This document shows positions 1 to 8,578 of a stretch of DNA of 64,000 nt, one piece after another (position 1 is the first letter of the stretch; the number at the start of each line of letters is the position of its first letter). Origin of the DNA: Leptospiraceae bacterium (lineage in GTDB: Bacteria; Spirochaetota; Leptospiria; Leptospirales; Leptospiraceae); assembly GCA_016711485.1 (NCBI GenBank), contig JADJSX010000024.1, positions 434,001-498,000 on the forward strand, given 5' to 3'. The notes beneath the pieces are model-generated. The model was not told where the DNA came from. It was given only the letters and a program-made list of their open reading frames with translations, and ran no database searches. The position numbers and the translations under genes are program-made.

Positions 1-171
1 GGCTCGCTTTCTTTCTCCACGAGCAGTCAGTTTACCACGAACATAGATTTTTCCATCGGTGAAAGATACTTCTTCTAAAAACTGAGTCAGTCTATTCCAA
101 CCTGTTTTTTCAATGGCTGGGGTTATAAACTTGGTGCAAATATCTCGTTCTGATAGGCTTTTCTTATTCAT
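1..171 (-). CDS. hsdR: Type I restriction enzyme R subunit, N-terminus (partial)
   Basis: The reverse strand gives 57 codons from an ATG at 171 to the window edge with no stop. The peptide begins MNKKSLSERDICTKFITPAI and continues through GKIYVRGKLTARG to RKRA. This is the characteristic N-terminus of EcoEI/EcoR124-type HsdR subunits, just before the PD-(D/E)XK nuclease domain. HsdR would provide ATP-dependent translocation and cleavage in a type I restriction complex. The rest of the gene, and presumably hsdM/hsdS, lie outside the window. Family assignment rests on the N-terminal motif only. Confidence 0.8.
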   Translation of the reverse strand, partial: MNKKSLSERDICTKFITPAIEKTGWNRLTQFLEEVSFTDGKIYVRGKLTARGERKRA

Positions 172-264
172 AACTTTCTTAGGGTGTATGAATTTATTAT
201 CGGAATAACAATAGTGTTTTTTTCTTTTTGTGTTGGAAAATGACTTAAATGCAGGGGGAAATCT

Positions 265-753
265 CTACAAATAACTCTTCCCGTCCATATCGACCCAGCC
301 AGTCTTAGAAAGTTCTTTGGCTTTATTGCGAAGCCAAGGCTCTGCGGTGCCGATGCAGCGAAGATAGTCGCTATCATTGAAGTAGATTAAAAAATCTAGA
401 TTTTCATTTGTGATATAAAAAACATAACCTTGCAATTTAGAAAGGAATTTAGTAAGAGATTGGTTTTCTTGGAACATGTACACTGTTGAATCATCTGTTT
501 GGTCAAAAAAGATTAAGCATTCGTCTAGTTGAATAAATTCATCTAGCCATTTCCATGCATTCTCATCACAAACACTAAAGCCACCTCTTTTACCAACGGC
601 TTCCCAGAATAGACAATCGTAGTCCCTGCCATCAGCAAATTTTTCAGAAACTTTCTTATGAAAGAAAATAGATTCGAGTGCTGACATTTCCCCAAGAGTA
701 TAATTGGTAGTAGTTTGTGCTTCATTCAGACTTTCTTTTACAAAGTTACTCAT
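265..753 (-). CDS. Hypothetical protein, candidate immunity protein for the adjacent toxin
   Basis: A 162-residue soluble protein with no signal peptide or membrane segment, rich in aromatic and acidic residues. The ATG at 753 is preferred over an upstream start because it follows a purine-rich stretch and overlaps the last 8 bases of the upstream toxin-like frame, a typical toxin-immunity coupling. The C-terminal half (YVFYITNENLDFLIYF, then an LRCIGTAEPWL stretch) resembles small one-domain proteins often found next to polymorphic toxins, but I cannot name the family securely. Function as an immunity protein is inferred from position. The alternative is an unrelated hypothetical protein. 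Confidence 0.6.
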   Translation of the reverse strand: MSNFVKESLNEAQTTTNYTLGEMSALESIFFHKKVSEKFADGRDYDCLFWEAVGKRGGFSVCDENAWKWLDEFIQLDECLIFFDQTDDSTVYMFQENQSLTKFLSKLQGYVFYITNENLDFLIYFNDSDYLRCIGTAEPWLRNKAKELSKTGWVDMDGKSYL

Positions 754-1469
754 TTTCTTTCCTTTTCCCTCTGAAATAGGGAACACAATCTAAAAAGATA
801 TGCCCTCTGATTTTTTGGTCATCTGCATCTAGTGCTTTAAATCCAATGTGGAAAACATCTGGACCATCGATTTCATGCGGAGCATCAACACTTATTTCGC
901 TTCTTCTGGGACCCTTCCATTCTACAACGCCTGATTTCCCGTTGATATCCTTTCCCCATTTCGTAGCTACAAATTGTTCTTTTGAAATACCTGTTTTACG
1001 GAATGCTTCTTCCAGGGCTTCCTCGAACGATTTTCCAGAATCTCTCCAGTCTAAATCGGTCTCTTTAACTGGGTACCCTGTTAAGCTCCCAACCTTGTGC
1101 TAAAGAAATTGGTTGGTGAGCAGCATCATCCAAGCTAAACTCAATGTTACTCCCTAGGGTCGCAACATAATGTGTCGAACCATTGCAAGCACATAATTGT
1201 ATCTGTTTTACTTTCCAAAGTAGGTCGCAATAAGCTTCTTTTTCGTAATCTTGTAAAGGTTCTCGTTTATCTATCATGGCTTGTAATGCTTCCAATTGTT
1301 CTTCATCGGCTTTCGTAACGTAGTTTAGCGAAGCAACTATAATAGTAAGTATACAACCGATTAGCAAACTAATAGATAATAGCTTTCCTGACTTTCGTAG
1401 AGACGCACGGCTGTGCGTCTCTACGAAAGGTTGTTCAGTGGTAGGTGGTTTTTCTAAGAGTGTAGGCAT
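746..1469 (-). pseudogene. Membrane-anchored polymorphic toxin (type 47-like tail), frameshifted
   Basis: Two overlapping reverse frames look like one broken gene. The first (1469 to 1065) encodes about 134 residues with one membrane segment near residues 29-48 (LLSISLLIGCILTIIVASL) and ends at WELNRVPS. The second frame runs from about 1090 to a stop at 746 and reads LTGYPVKETDLDWRDSGKSF, then EEALEEAFRKTGISKEQF, VVEWKGPRR and GPDVFHIGF, then GHIFLDCVPY. From memory this matches the C-terminal polymorphic toxin type 47 (Ntox47) domain of Rhs/CDI-like toxins. Removing one A in the ttaaca stretch near 1083 joins WEL to TGYPVKE. An in-frame stop near 1103 rules out an independent upstream start for the second frame. 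The downstream gene is a candidate immunity gene. Confidence 0.6.
1392..1429. repeat. 38-bp near-perfect palindrome
   Basis: Arms CTTTCGTAGAGACGCACGG and CTGTGCGTCTCTACGAAAG are exact reverse complements except next to the centre. It lies inside the 5' part of the toxin-like frame and encodes the stretch around ETHSRASLRKS. Such GTAGAGACGCACGG palindromes occur as dispersed elements in other bacterial genomes, so this could be a small inserted repeat. Confidence 0.75.
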
Positions 1470-1532
1470 TCGGTCAGGGTCGCTAATTTATTTTCTTGAA
1501 TCAAGAATATTTTAGCGGCTAAGGGTAAAAAA

Positions 1533-1666
1533 TGTCTGAATCAGGATTCACCGGATTTTAGGATTTTCTTGATTTCGTTCTTGGAGGATATTCTCTTCTA
1601 TCGAGAGATCATTATTATTCATAAATCCTGTTAATCCATCCATCCTGAAAATCCTGATACAGACAA
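1533..1666. repeat. Inverted-repeat element between divergent genes
   Basis: The region begins TGTCTGAATCAGGATT and ends AATCCTGATACAGACA, giving imperfect terminal inverted repeats of about 16 bp with further GGATT/AATCC matches inward. It fills the intergenic space between the divergently transcribed toxin-like gene and the DUF1016-nuclease gene. It resembles dispersed TGTCTGAATCAGGATT repeats seen in several phyla. No ORF was seen inside. Confidence 0.6.
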
Positions 1667-1714
1667 TGAGTTTTTCTATTTGCAATAATTCTTACAATTC
1701 GAAAAAATAAACCT

Positions 1715-2806
1715 ATGACCACGAAACCCACAGGCATCTCAACACCAACTTACAACTCTATCCTAAAAGACATCTCACTCATCTACGAAAACGCACAAGA
1801 AGAAGGTGATGGTAATTGGAATAAAACAACGTTATTCGCTCACTGGAAAATAGGTGAAAGGATAATCGAAGTAGAACAAGGACAAAAAGAAAGAGCGGCT
1901 TATGGGGATATGGTGCTTAAACAATTATCGAAGGACTTGAATCGAAAGTTTGGAAAAGGTTTCTCGGATAGGAATTTGAGATATATGAGAAAGTTCTATC
2001 AACTTTACAAATTGAAGGAAGTTAAAACACAATTGTCTTGGAGTCACTATCGGGAATTGTTACTTTTGGATAATTCTGTTATTAGATTGAAGCTAGAGAA
2101 TCAGGCGATTCAGGAAGGTTGGTCGAGGGATGAATTGTTAAAACGAGTTAAACTTGCCTTAGCCGGTAAGACTGAAAAATCGGAGGCGGGAAATCAAAAT
2201 GAGCCAATAAAAGAAAGGCTGAAACGACCATTGATGAGGTTGTATTTATACCGCAGTTTACAAAAATTTTCGTCAGATTTGGAACCGTCGGTTCCAAATC
2301 TGGATTTAGGCTTTTCTATTCGTTTAAAGGTTAATAAGAGTTATGCGCTAATATCTAATAACGGGAATGATTTGCTAAAGCTCAAGGTTGGTTCGGTGAT
2401 TGAGTCTAGGAGGAAGGGTAGTTCGTATTACTTCGAGTCAGTGTCGAGTTTGAAAGAGATGTACACCTACAAGGCTTACTTGGAGCGGGTCATTGACGGA
2501 GATACTTTACTGGTCAATATTGATTTGGGTTTTTCGGTTTTCATCGAACAACGTCTGCGATTACGCGGATTAGACGCTCCTGAGCTTGGGACGAGCAAAG
2601 GTAATGCCACAAAGAAATTTTTAGAGTCTCGTTTGAAGGATTGTGATTTTTTGATTATTAAGACTCACGGTAGCGACAAATACGATCGGTATCTTGTGGA
2701 CGTGTTTTATTTGAAGGGTGAGGATAATGAGGATAAGGTTTTACGTGAGGGGACTTTTTTGAATAATGAGTTGTTGGAAAGTAAGATGGCTTTGTTGGTG
2801 TTGTGA
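1715..2806 (+). CDS. DUF1016 N-terminal domain fused to a staphylococcal-nuclease domain
   Basis: 363 residues. Residues about 10-150 match the DUF1016 (YhcG) N-terminal domain: LFAHWKIGERIIEVEQG, then LSKDLNRKFGKGFSDRNLR and TQLSWSHYRELL. The region 150-245 is a linker with several Lys-rich stretches. From about 249 a thermonuclease-type domain follows: ERVIDGDTLLVNI, RLRLRGLDAPE and DKYDRYLVDVFY carry the SNase Asp, Arg, Glu and second Arg of the active site. Normal YhcG-type proteins instead end in a PD-(D/E)XK nuclease domain, which is absent here. DUF1016 proteins are often linked to restriction or mobile loci, and hsdR is 1.5 kb away. A nuclease role is inferred from the motif; substrate and biological role are unknown. 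Confidence 0.8.
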   Translation: MTTKPTGISTPTYNSILKDISLIYENAQEEGDGNWNKTTLFAHWKIGERIIEVEQGQKERAAYGDMVLKQLSKDLNRKFGKGFSDRNLRYMRKFYQLYKLKEVKTQLSWSHYRELLLLDNSVIRLKLENQAIQEGWSRDELLKRVKLALAGKTEKSEAGNQNEPIKERLKRPLMRLYLYRSLQKFSSDLEPSVPNLDLGFSIRLKVNKSYALISNNGNDLLKLKVGSVIESRRKGSSYYFESVSSLKEMYTYKAYLERVIDGDTLLVNIDLGFSVFIEQRLRLRGLDAPELGTSKGNATKKFLESRLKDCDFLIIKTHGSDKYDRYLVDVFYLKGEDNEDKVLREGTFLNNELLESKMALLVL

Positions 2807-3595
2807 CCTAACCCCAATTTTGTAGATATTGGTTTACTTTTACAATGAAGCCCCTTCCCTAAATTCGCTTCGCGGGAAGGGGTTACTTGTGAGTAATCTC
2901 ATGAAGTAAAAAGCGACAACTCAGAAAAAGTCTTAAATGGAGCATTTGCGAAGCGTTAAAGCAAAAAAGCCTGAGCTGCGGGTTTTTTCTTTTTTTGCTT
3001 ACTTTTTTTCTTTTTTACAAAAAAAAGAAAGAGAAATAATCCCACTCTGGAAAGAGAAAGTAAAATATGTTCGGGTAATAGGGTGAAACCCTTGCAATGA
3101 AAAGAAAATCTGACAACGACGATGCGTTAGGGATCGAACGGTGTCATCTTTTTTCGGTCACTGAGCAGATGCTTCTTAGCATCGTGTCGAAGTGTGAAAA
3201 AAGATGACAATAGAGAGAGCCCGACGCGATTAGTCGATAAAGTTAAGCAATCATGCAGTTGATTAACCAAAAGTAAATAGTCGCGGAACGCCCAAACAAA
3301 ACGCTGCTTCTATCGGTGCGAAGCTGTGAACGGAAAGTAGAATTACCTATTGCTCGGAAAACAGAAACGGACATTTAGATATTTTGAAAGAATTTGTAAA
3401 TGCCTGGGCGAATATAAATGATAAAGAAATCCCCGAAGAATGGTCTGGACTTAAAGAAACATAATTAAAAAATTACACGGAAACAATACAGGTTTTGAAA
3501 GTAAATAAGGCTAAAGAATAACAAATCTGCCTAAAGATTGCTTTTTTACTTATTGATTTATTTTAGAATGACCGATATTTAACTAGGAATCTCAA
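2807..3595. other. 789-bp gap with inverted repeats and gene remnants
   Basis: No convincing gene. Two structures stand out: a stem-loop with arms CCCCTTCCC (2851-2859) and GGGAAGGGG (2874-2882) just after the nuclease fusion, not followed by a T run, and an inverted repeat GTCATCTTTTTT (3143-3154) with AAAAAAGATGAC (3197-3208). A short open stretch ending near 3463 reads LDILKEFVNAWANIND then IPEEWSGLKET before a stop; it looks like the C-terminal remnant of an unidentified gene. The segment looks like a scarred junction between the accessory block and the conserved fliG region. Confidence 0.5.
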
Positions 3596-4609
3596 ATGCT
3601 AAGTAAAAAGACAAACCTAACCGGTCGCCAAAAGGCTGCTATTTTCTTAATAGCTGTAGGAAGTGAAGTATCCACTGAAATCTTCAAACATTTACGAGAA
3701 GATGAAATTGAGCAAATTACATTTGAGATTGCTCGTCTTGATAAAATTACCCCCGAAGACAAAGAAAAGGTTTTAGTAGAGTTCAACGAACTTATGATGG
3801 CACAAGGATTTATCACCAATGGTGGTATTGACTTTGCTCGATCGCTCCTCGAAAAAGCTCTCGGTAATCAAAAAGCAATTGATATTATCAATCGTCTGAC
3901 TTCTTCTTTGCAGGTTCGACCTTTCGACTTTGTGCGAAGAACTGACCCTGCGCAATTATTAAACTTTATACAGGGGGAGCACCCGCAGACCATCGCTTTG
4001 ATTCTCTCCTATCTAGACCCAAACAAAGCTGCTAGTATTCTTTCTGCGCTTCCTCATACAATTCAAGCGGAAGTTGCAAAGCGGATTGCTACCATGGACC
4101 GTGTAAGTCCTGACGTTCTACGTGAGGTCGAGCGGGTATTAGAGCGTAAACTCTCTACTCTCGCGTCCGAGGATTACACGACCGCGGGTGGTATCGATTC
4201 TGTTGTGGAAATTCTCAACAACGTGGATCGTGGAACAGAAAAAACTATCATCGAGGCTCTCGAAGAAGAAGATCCAGAATTGGCAGAAGAAATCAAAAAA
4301 CGTATGTTCGTATTCGAAGATATCGTATTACTCGACGACCGTGCGATTCAAAAAGTTATGCGCGAGGTGGACAACACAGAGCTTGCAAAAGCTCTCAAGT
4401 CAGTAGACTCAGAAGTGCAAGAGAAAATTTTCAAGAACATGTCCAAACGGGCGGCGAACCTACTCCGAGAAGATATGGACTTCATGGGTCCTGTTCGATT
4501 GAAAGATGTGGAAGATGCACAGCAAAAAATTGTAAATATCATACGTAAACTAGAGGAAGCGGGCGAAATTGTGGTTGCTCGTTCTGGTGAAGATGAACTC
4601 ATAGTTTAA
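3596..4609 (+). CDS. fliG: Flagellar motor switch protein FliG
   Basis: 337 residues, the usual length of FliG. FliG forms part of the cytoplasmic C-ring that transmits torque from the stator and sets rotation direction. Visible landmarks are the N-terminal TGRQKAAIFLIAVGSEVS, the middle-domain segment EHPQTIALILSYLDP with LPHTIQAEVAKRIA, and the C-terminal torque helix FEDIVLLDDRAIQKVMREVD with its charged residues. The ATG follows only a weak ribosome-binding site. The next gene starts 5 bases after the stop, so the two are probably co-transcribed. No other flagellar gene is present in the window. Confidence 0.97.
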   Translation: MLSKKTNLTGRQKAAIFLIAVGSEVSTEIFKHLREDEIEQITFEIARLDKITPEDKEKVLVEFNELMMAQGFITNGGIDFARSLLEKALGNQKAIDIINRLTSSLQVRPFDFVRRTDPAQLLNFIQGEHPQTIALILSYLDPNKAASILSALPHTIQAEVAKRIATMDRVSPDVLREVERVLERKLSTLASEDYTTAGGIDSVVEILNNVDRGTEKTIIEALEEEDPELAEEIKKRMFVFEDIVLLDDRAIQKVMREVDNTELAKALKSVDSEVQEKIFKNMSKRAANLLREDMDFMGPVRLKDVEDAQQKIVNIIRKLEEAGEIVVARSGEDELIV

Positions 4610-4614
4610 TTACT

Positions 4615-5463
4615 ATGAGTAACGCTACTGCTCCTGAACTAAACTTCCCTTTAGAGGAAATTCAAGCCCGTGTCAATTTCATCGAAGAAAAAATTGGCTT
4701 CATCATTGATACGGTAAAACGAATCCAACAAGAATTAGCCATTTCCTCCACATTAACTGACGCGGAAGAAAAAGATCTTCTTGGTGAAGTGGAACGAAAA
4801 GTACACGATGCACTAAACAAAGTAATCACCAAAATTTTTCCCGATGATTCTGTGTCTTCCGAAGAAGAACACCACCAACATGGAAAAAATAATTTTACTT
4901 GGGTATTAGATCCAATTGATGGTTCAATGAACTTTCTTCGAAAACTTCCACTTTATGCGATTTCTATAGGAATCCAACATAGAGAAACTAACGTTGCTGG
5001 CGTCGTAATTGTTCCTGAATTGAATGACGTTTACAAAGCAATTTTAGGTCAAGGGGTTACTAAGAATTTGTCCAAGATTCGAGTTTCCGAAATCCAACTA
5101 TTAGATCGGGCACTCCTTATATCTTCTTTTCCAATCAACCGAAAAGTTATCCTACACGAAATTCTCGCTGACCTATCTGCATTCCTTACTTCTGGACGAT
5201 CTATCCGTCGTACTGGCTCTATTGTATTGGACTTATGCTGGTTAGCCGAAGGTCGTATCGATGGACTTTGGGAAAAACGTGTTGGCTCATGGGACTTATC
5301 CGCAGTATCCGTTATTCTCAAAGAAGCAGGCGCCACAATCTCCGACTACAAAGGCGACCAAATGATTACTTATCCAAGTGATGTTGTTATTTCTAACGGT
5401 TTTATTCACAATCAAATTCTAGAAGTTTTGAAGAAAGCTAGACAAGAGTTGTCGTTGAATTAG
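4615..5463 (+). CDS. Inositol monophosphatase family protein
   Basis: 282 residues of the Mg-dependent IMPase/FBPase/CysQ superfamily, which hydrolyses phosphate monoesters. The metal-binding signature WVLDPIDGSMNF lies near residues 99-110. The second signature, WDLSAVSVILKEAGA, is in the C-terminal third. An N-terminal helical extension of about 40 residues (PLEEIQARVNFIEEKIGF) precedes the family core. The exact substrate (myo-inositol phosphate, PAP or another) cannot be decided. It follows fliG with a 5-base gap and converges on the kinase gene downstream. Confidence 0.88.
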   Translation: MSNATAPELNFPLEEIQARVNFIEEKIGFIIDTVKRIQQELAISSTLTDAEEKDLLGEVERKVHDALNKVITKIFPDDSVSSEEEHHQHGKNNFTWVLDPIDGSMNFLRKLPLYAISIGIQHRETNVAGVVIVPELNDVYKAILGQGVTKNLSKIRVSEIQLLDRALLISSFPINRKVILHEILADLSAFLTSGRSIRRTGSIVLDLCWLAEGRIDGLWEKRVGSWDLSAVSVILKEAGATISDYKGDQMITYPSDVVISNGFIHNQILEVLKKARQELSLN

Positions 5464-5476
5464 GGAATACTTCAAC

Positions 5477-6898
5477 TTAGTTTGGTAAATGAATTTGAAA
5501 TGTACTTCCTTTCATTAACTCGCTTGTAGCAGTAACTGAACCACCATGCAATTCAATTACTCTTTTAGTAATAAACAAACCAACTCCAATTCCTTCATAA
5601 GAATCTGCATTGACTGCTCGATAGAATTTATCAAATACATTCTTAAGACTTTCTTCAGAAATACCAATCCCGGAATCTCGAACAGTTATTCGTGTTTCAT
5701 TTTTTAACTTTTCAGAAAAAATATCAATTTTTCCATTACGCTGATTATAATAGGCAGCATTTTTTACTAGATTAAATAACGCTTTCGTAAATAGTACTTT
5801 ATCAGCTAAAACGTTACCCGCAATCGTTAAATTTACTTCCAGCTTTTTACGCTTAATTATTTCTTGGACTTTTTCTAAACTAAAATCAACAATCTGTTTA
5901 ATAGATAAATCTTCCTTTTTCAGAACAAGTTCTGTTTCTAGATTAGTGATTAATAAAAGATCACTTAAAAGGTCATTTAGTTTTTCACTCTCTAAATAAA
6001 TTGATTCAACATGCGATTGAATTTGTTGTGAATTGGATGGTTCTGTACTTTGTAATAATTCGGAGAAACCGTGTATAAACGACAGAGGTGTTTTTAATTC
6101 ATTCGATAGATTTTTTAAGAATGCATCCTTTGTTTGGCTTAATCTAACGTTTAATTCTTGTGCCCGCTCCAAAATTTGATTTTTTTGATTAATTTCTCGG
6201 AGCATTGAAATCATTTTTATATTCGAGTTTGACTGTTGAAATGCAATAGCGACTTGCAGACTGAAAACCTCTAATGTATTAACATCAGTAGAATGAAATG
6301 GAGTTGAATTGGAGGACTTCTCTAAGTAAATAACACCGATTACGCGTTCATCTTGTTTAAAACTATTACAAATATAGGAAATAGTTTTTTCTTCACTGTC
6401 ATGTTTTACAAGATAGTCTCCTTTTGTTCTACCTCCTTCAGCACGCATACTACCTTGTGCCAATGATTTAATGTATTCTAAAATAGTGATTTGATTTTCT
6501 GTGATATTTTCAAAAAAAACAGGCACTAAATCTCCCTGTTTTTTTAGAAAAATAATACCGTGATCCGCCGAAAGTGATTGAATCGCAGAAATAAGAATTT
6601 TGGTCATTAGAGGTTTAACGTCCGAAACCACTGAAAGTTCCTTGTCCATTGAAAGAATATTTTTAATTACTTTGCCTGCATCTATTAATTCCTGTCTTGA
6701 AACTTCTTGCACCAAACGAAATGCATCTACAGTATCATAAGATTGTTTTCTTTCCTCAGCAGAAAGATTGAGCATAGCCTCGTATCCTTTGATAGCTTCT
6801 CTAGCGTCAGCCAACTCCTTTTGACTTAATTCATGCAGTGTTTCATAAGAGGAAACAATCCCTTTCAAATCTTCAATTTCTCTTTTAAGTTCTTCCAA
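5477..6898 (-). CDS. GAF-domain sensor kinase lacking the phospho-accepting histidine
   Basis: 473 residues: an N-terminal coiled coil (about 1-70), a GAF-like sensor region (about 90-230), a HisKA-like dimerisation helix (about 250-320) and a HATPase_c domain. The ATP site looks intact: N-box FNLVKNAAYYN, G1 RDSGIGISEESL, and G2 YEGIGVGLFITK. The H-box reads KNLSNELKTPLSFIHG; the position that is His in SHELRTPL is Asn266 (codon AAT at 6103-6101). It therefore cannot autophosphorylate at the usual site. The start is TTG at 6898, about 8 bases after GAGG. It may act as a pseudokinase partner for the hybrid kinase across the IS remnant. Confidence 0.85.
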   Translation of the reverse strand: MEELKREIEDLKGIVSSYETLHELSQKELADAREAIKGYEAMLNLSAEERKQSYDTVDAFRLVQEVSRQELIDAGKVIKNILSMDKELSVVSDVKPLMTKILISAIQSLSADHGIIFLKKQGDLVPVFFENITENQITILEYIKSLAQGSMRAEGGRTKGDYLVKHDSEEKTISYICNSFKQDERVIGVIYLEKSSNSTPFHSTDVNTLEVFSLQVAIAFQQSNSNIKMISMLREINQKNQILERAQELNVRLSQTKDAFLKNLSNELKTPLSFIHGFSELLQSTEPSNSQQIQSHVESIYLESEKLNDLLSDLLLITNLETELVLKKEDLSIKQIVDFSLEKVQEIIKRKKLEVNLTIAGNVLADKVLFTKALFNLVKNAAYYNQRNGKIDIFSEKLKNETRITVRDSGIGISEESLKNVFDKFYRAVNADSYEGIGVGLFITKRVIELHGGSVTATSELMKGSTFQIHLPN

Positions 6899-6948
6899 AA
6901 GTTAACCTCATAAATTATTCCAGCGCAAAGTATAATTCTCTTTCTATA

Positions 6949-7119
6949 TTAAATAACTCACCTTACGCTCATGCGCGTTGAGGTGAGAAATAAGGGCAAT
7001 CGGCGACCTAGGCTGCCGCCCAAACCTGCTTATTCATTAATTCATTAGCTTTATCTAATATTCTTAACTTTGCTTTAAATTTCATAATTTTTCTTTTTTG
7101 CGTACGGTCAGTTAAATAA
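6949..7119 (-). mobile_element. Miniature inverted-repeat element, copy A
   Basis: About 171 bp bounded by TAACTCACCTTACGC on the left and the reverse complement of TAACTGACCGTACGC on the right (13 of 15 identical), with TTAAATA at both edges as a possible target duplication. On the reverse strand it carries a short ORF, MKFKAKLRILDKANELMNKQ followed by VWAAA and a stop. A copy near 39852 is nearly the same through the central 60 bases, and a longer relative lies near 28147. It sits between the pseudokinase gene and the transposase remnant. Confidence 0.65.
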
Positions 7120-7347
7120 AAATGTTACAAATCCAAGGCTTTCTAAATTATAAAGCAATGTCAATTTTTATTTAAGAAATAAAGGACAGAAAAAATTCCC
7201 AAACTCACTCATATCATAGGAAATAATTTCAGCGCTCAGTAAAAATTCATTTTCAATGGTAATTAACTAAACATTTCTAATGCTACTTTGTCAAGTCGGA
7301 GTTGAAATAAAGATTGTACAAAAGAAAGGATTTATAATATTGTTCGT

Positions 7348-8536
7348 GTGGATTTCATACTTAACGAGCATTCCGATTTATTTAGCGAGTATATAAATTC
7401 TTTCGATCCATTATGGGTAAGGAAAGAGCAAAAAGAATATTTTGAGAAGACCTTAAAAGGTTTTAGTTCAGAGATAAAACGGAAAAATATTGAGCGGATT
7501 TCCGAAACGATAATAGATCAGGATTATCAAAATCTCCATCATTTCATTACAACTTCTCCTTGGGATAAGAAGGATATGAATGAGATACGTATTAACTTTA
7601 TGCGAGAGCATAGTAACTCTTATCCGACAAAGAAAGCGATATTAGTCATTGATGATTCTGGTGTTCTTAAAAGAGGCAATTCGACAGAAGGCGTTGGGCA
7701 TCAATATATTGGTCAAGTTGGAAAAGTGGCTAATGGCAACGTATTCGTAACCTCACATTTAGTGAGTGAGTTCAAGCATATGCCATTAGATATAAAAGAA
7801 TTTATACCCGAAGATAAAACTAAAACCAAAGAAGAACAAAATTTACAACAAAGATAGAGATTGCGATTTTTCTAATAGAAGAAGCTATTCGACGAGGAAT
7901 CAAATTTGAATTCGTTGTTGCAGATGCATGGTATGGTTCTAGCCCTAATTTTACTGACTATTTAGAGGCTAAAGGTTTGAAGTATATTGTATCAATTAAA
8001 AGTAATCGAAATATATTTTACAAATTTCCTAATGATTTAAAAAGTAGTGAGCACAAGATAAGTGAGTTACTTACACTCATAGAGCCTGACGCATTTCGCC
8101 CCTTAGATATTAAATTATCTGATGGTTCGATTAAGAAAATATATTTTGTTAGGATGGATTTAAAAGTAAAAGGATTAAGTGGAAAAGAAGAGTGATAATT
8201 GAAACTGATAGAATTGGCGATTGGGCAAATGCAGAGGTAAGTTATTTTATTTCCAATGCAACTGAATTGCGCGATGACACTGTTATCCGCTACTATCATA
8301 GACGGAATTGGATAGAAGTATTCTATAGAGAAGTAAAAGACTTTTTAGGAGCAGACGAATATCAAGTAAGGAGTATGGATAGAATTCTTCGACATTGGAC
8401 ATTATGCATAGTAACCTACAGCATGATGCAATGGCTACAACATGGAAAAGCAATCAAGGAATTCGTAAAAAAAACGATTGACCTTTGGAGACGTTCAAAC
8501 TGTATGCAGGATTTATTTGAAAAAAAGAATAATTGA
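7348..8536 (+). pseudogene. IS701-like (DDE) transposase, frameshifted
   Basis: Three successive frames read as one transposase of about 396 residues. Frame 1 starts at a GTG (7348) and contains LVIDDSGVLKRG, frame 2 (about 7845-8195) contains FVVADAWYGSSPNF, and frame 3 (about 8180-8536) contains IEVFYREVKDFLGADEYQVR. These supply the D, D and E expected of a DDE_5/IS701-type endonuclease. Shifts near 7850 and 8185 break the frame, so the copy is probably inactive unless these are sequence errors. Terminal inverted repeats of the IS could not be fixed by eye. Its 3' end lies about 40 bases before the open frame of the next kinase. Confidence 0.75.
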
Positions 8537-8578
8537 ACTCGCTACTTTAGATCCTAGTATTTTCCTAAAACACCTTGA

